The position numbers and the translations under genes were made by a program. Below are positions 7,062 through 8,791 of a stretch of 8,791 nt of DNA, one piece after another. Under the pieces are notes generated by a model that ran no database searches, had not been told where the DNA came from, and saw nothing but the letters and a program-made list of their open reading frames with translations. Each line of letters starts with the position of its first letter. Position 1 is the stretch's first letter. The stretch is taken from contig CALHQV010000115.1 of NCBI GenBank assembly GCA_938038035.1, positions 1 through 8,791 of the forward strand. Reading direction: 5' to 3'. Source of the DNA: an uncultured Gemella sp. (GTDB lineage: Bacteria > Bacillota > Bacilli > Staphylococcales > Gemellaceae).

Positions 7062-7619
7062 CTAATTATATTTATTCATCAAATCTACAAAATTCATTTT
7101 AGAAAAATCTTCAATACAGTTTATACTTTTCGAATAAATTTTCTCAATTTCAACCATTTCATCTTTTGAAAATCTTCCTAATACATAGTCAACTACCTTC
7201 ATAGGCGGAGTTGGTCTGTCAATACCGATTTTTAATCGATTAAACTTTTCTGTTCCAAGGTGACTTATTATACTCTTAATACCATTATGTCCACCGCTAC
7301 TTCCTTTAGCTTTAAGTTTAAAGTTTGCAGTTTTTGTATCTAAGTCATCATAGATTATCAAAATATCTTCTATATCAATTTCAAAATAATCATAAAACTT
7401 CCCTACTGCTTCTCCAGATAAATTCATATATGTTGTAGGTTTAATTAATAAATATTTAATTCCATTGTGATACGTCATAGCATATTCTGCATTGAACTTT
7501 GTTTTATCAAAACTTACATTCCAAGATTTCGCTAGTTCATCTAGAACCATAAAACCAATATTATGCCTTGTATTTTCATATTGTTTTCCTGGATTTCCTA
7601 ATCCAACTATTAATTTCAT
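7062..7619 (-). CDS. pth: Peptidyl-tRNA hydrolase
   Basis: Cytosolic esterase that releases tRNA from peptidyl-tRNA dropped by stalled ribosomes; essential in most bacteria. At 185 residues it has the usual bacterial Pth length. The full catalytic set is visible: Asn9 in GLGNPG, His19 in NTRHNIGF, Met65-Asn66 in KPTTYMNLSG, Asp91 in YDDLD and Asn112 in GSSGGHNGIKS, followed by KIGIDRP and DYVLGRFSKDE. AGAGGA sits 6 bases before the ATG. It lies between prs and mfd as in Bacillus, but the neighbouring ctc (ribosomal protein L25) and fin genes of that species are missing here. A hairpin stands on each side of the gene, suggesting that its dosage relative to prs and mfd is set at the RNA level (inference). 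Confidence 0.98.
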   Translation of the reverse strand: MKLIVGLGNPGKQYENTRHNIGFMVLDELAKSWNVSFDKTKFNAEYAMTYHNGIKYLLIKPTTYMNLSGEAVGKFYDYFEIDIEDILIIYDDLDTKTANFKLKAKGSSGGHNGIKSIISHLGTEKFNRLKIGIDRPTPPMKVVDYVLGRFSKDEMVEIEKIYSKSINCIEDFSKMNFVDLMNKYN

Positions 7620-7661
7620 AGATTATCCTCTCTTTATTTTATTTACTATCGAAAATATGAC

Positions 7662-7696
7662 TTAAAGAAGGCAACGGACTCCGCTGCCTTCTCTAA
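7662..7696 (-). terminator. Probable (perhaps partial) terminator between prs and pth
   Basis: AGAAGGCA (7666-7673) pairs perfectly with TGCCTTCT (7685-7692), and CGG/CCG continues the stem inside to a 3-base loop; outer TTA/TAA pairs add to it. On the minus strand the stem ends in CTTCTTT followed by AAG, a short U-tract. The stem is strong but the U-run is short, so readthrough into pth is likely. No convincing separate promoter for pth was found downstream of it, which also argues for partial termination. Confidence 0.65.
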
Positions 7697-7714
7697 GCTT
7701 AATTTAATTAATTA

Positions 7715-8665
7715 TTATTCAAAAAGAACACTTACAGGCTCGTTATTGTGGATTTTGTAAATAGCTTTAGCTATTAAATCACCTACACATAACGGTACCA
7801 TTTTATCTAATTTTTTCTCTTCTGGTATATCTATTGTGTTAGCATATACTAATTCTTTAATTGGAGAATTTTCAATTCTATCTAATGCTTGTCCACTTAA
7901 TACAGCATGTGAGCAACTTGCATAAACTTCTTTTGCTCCTCTATCTTTAAGTGCTTGTGCTCCTAAAGTAATAGTTCCTGCTGTATCGATAATATCATCT
8001 ATAAGGATACATGTTTTCCCTTCAATGTTACCTACAATATTCATAACTTCAGCAACATTTGGTTTTGGTCTTCTCTTATCGATAATTGCGATTGGTGTAT
8101 TTAATGCATCTGCTAGTTTTCTAGCACGTGTTACACCACCGTGGTCTGGTGATACAACAACCACTTCTTCCATATCTGGAAGTTTTTCTTTGAAATATTT
8201 TGCAATAATTGGTACACACATAAGGTGATCAACTGGAATATCAAAGAAACCTTGAATTTGAAGTGCATGAAGATCTAATGCGATTATACGGTCCGCTCCT
8301 GCTACTTCTAATAAGTTAGCTACTAGTTTAGCAGTAATTGGTTCACGACTTCTTGCTTTTCTATCTTGACGTGCATATCCATAATATGGAATTACAACGT
8401 TAATAGTGTCCACTGAAGCACGTTTAAGTGCATCTATCATAATTAATAAAGTCATTAAGTTGTCATTTACAGGTCCACTAGTTGATTGTAATACGAATAC
8501 TTCGCTACCACGTACACTTTCCTCTATATTAATTGAAACCTCTCCGTCACTGAATTTTTTTACACTACATTTACTTAACTCTACTCCTAGTGACTTCGCT
8601 ACTTGTTGTGCTAATGGAATATTAGCATTTAATGAAAACAGCTTTAATGGTTTATCTACAAGCAT
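7715..8665 (-). CDS. prs: Ribose-phosphate pyrophosphokinase (PRPP synthetase)
   Basis: Class I PRPP synthetase: transfers pyrophosphate from ATP to ribose 5-phosphate, giving PRPP for purine, pyrimidine, NAD, histidine and tryptophan synthesis. 316 residues, the normal length. Seen: FSDGEVSINIEES at 38-50, ATP-binding YYGYARQDRKARSREPI at 94-110, the PRPP synthetase signature DLHALQIQGFFDIPVD at 131-146 with metal-binding His133, SPDHGGVTRARKLAD at 172-186, the catalytic flexible loop KRRPKPN at 197-203, and the PRPP-binding loop DDIIDTAGT at 223-231. Small departures from the Bacillus sequence (Leu135 for Pro, Cys150 for Gly) lie outside the catalytic residues. AAGGAG precedes the ATG by 11 bases, slightly long, with no better start nearby. 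First gene of the minus-strand cluster within the window; its promoter is at 8724-8752. Confidence 0.98.
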   Translation of the reverse strand: MLVDKPLKLFSLNANIPLAQQVAKSLGVELSKCSVKKFSDGEVSINIEESVRGSEVFVLQSTSGPVNDNLMTLLIMIDALKRASVDTINVVIPYYGYARQDRKARSREPITAKLVANLLEVAGADRIIALDLHALQIQGFFDIPVDHLMCVPIIAKYFKEKLPDMEEVVVVSPDHGGVTRARKLADALNTPIAIIDKRRPKPNVAEVMNIVGNIEGKTCILIDDIIDTAGTITLGAQALKDRGAKEVYASCSHAVLSGQALDRIENSPIKELVYANTIDIPEEKKLDKMVPLCVGDLIAKAIYKIHNNEPVSVLFE

Positions 8666-8700
8666 ATTAAATTTTTCTCCTTAAAATTTGGTTCGATAGT

Positions 8701-8714
8701 AATACAGATGTATT
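8701..8714. repeat. Short palindrome in the prs leader
   Basis: AATACA-GA-TGTATT, a 6+2+6 inverted repeat about 4-17 bases downstream of the predicted prs transcription start. Its core fits TACANNTGTA, the consensus of CopY/BlaI-family operators. Position suits a repressor roadblock or a small leader hairpin, but such a short match can occur by chance in AT-rich DNA. Confidence 0.35.
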
Positions 8715-8723
8715 CCATTGATT

Positions 8724-8752
8724 ATTATAGCATAAATATTAATGAATTTCTA
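8724..8752 (-). promoter_or_regulatory. Extended -10 sigma-A promoter of prs
   Basis: On the minus strand TATAAT (8724-8729) is preceded by TGC, a perfect extended -10, and, with a 17-base spacer, by TAGAAA (8747-8752; four of six matches to TTGACA). The predicted start near 8717 gives a leader of about 50 bases containing the palindrome at 8701-8714 and the prs ribosome site at 8677-8682. The remaining 39 bases to the window edge show no gene. Confidence 0.75.
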
Positions 8753-8791
8753 CTAATTCAGGTATAGACTAATTAAAATCCATTAATTTTT

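Noticed and set aside
6745..7065. Plus-strand open frame of about 106 codons opposite the start of mfd and the pth-mfd spacer
   Set aside because: It is antisense to well-supported genes, has a low-complexity Phe/Leu/Tyr-rich composition and no recognisable domain.
7065..7070. TATAAT at the end of pth as an internal promoter for mfd
   Set aside because: No acceptable -35 box at 16-18 bases and no extended -10; the hexamer is also formed by ordinary Tyr-Asn codons in an AT-rich gene.
8406..8684. Plus-strand open frame opposite the 5' part of prs
   Set aside because: It is antisense to a highly conserved gene and has no recognisable motif; best explained as a shadow of prs codon use.
8688..8700. 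Possible PurBox-like CGAAC motif in the prs leader
   Set aside because: Only the CGAAC core fits; several flanking positions of the consensus are wrong and there is no second inverted box.
8753..8791. Small AT-only inverted repeat at the right edge, possibly a terminator of an upstream gene
   Set aside because: The stem is short and AT-only, and the window ends before any upstream gene can be seen.

Overview
This window is an AT-rich (roughly 30 percent GC by eye), densely coding piece of a Firmicutes chromosome. It carries housekeeping genes only. The gene order prs-pth-mfd is the one known from Bacillales. MurB is the short form closest in motifs to the staphylococcal enzyme, the ribosome binding sites are strong AGGAG types, and Trp is encoded by TGG, so the genetic code is the standard one rather than a mycoplasma one. 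My best guess is a Gemella-like or related low-GC member of the Bacillales; this is inference from sequence style and memory of the families, not a database result.

Layout. Bases 1-1158 (+) hold most of rarA, cut at its 5' end by the window edge. A 178-base convergent gap (1159-1336) follows, holding a terminator for each strand and a very long hairpin. Everything else is on the minus strand and, in transcription order from right to left, reads: promoter (8724-8752), prs, a hairpin/terminator (7662-7696), pth, a second hairpin (7013-7056), mfd, tag (8-bp overlap with mfd), an AT-rich intergenic stretch with its own promoter (2791-2819), a divergent GrpB-family gene, and murB (8-bp overlap with the GrpB-like gene). 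It ends at a terminator whose U-tract reaches back into the rarA stop codon.

How the genes relate. prs makes PRPP for nucleotide synthesis. pth recycles peptidyl-tRNA. mfd couples stalled RNA polymerase to nucleotide excision repair, and tag removes 3-methyladenine. rarA acts at stalled replication forks, so three genome-maintenance genes lie within about 7 kb. murB makes UDP-N-acetylmuramate for peptidoglycan. Compared with Bacillus subtilis (prs-ctc-pth-fin-mfd), ctc and fin are absent and tag is appended to mfd.

I found no mobile element, CRISPR array, phage gene, toxin-antitoxin pair or defence system, and nothing I would call a new biological system. The points most worth a second look are the tandem long hairpins in the convergent gap, the divergent GrpB-like protein translationally coupled to murB, and a palindrome of the CopY-operator type just downstream of the predicted prs transcription start.
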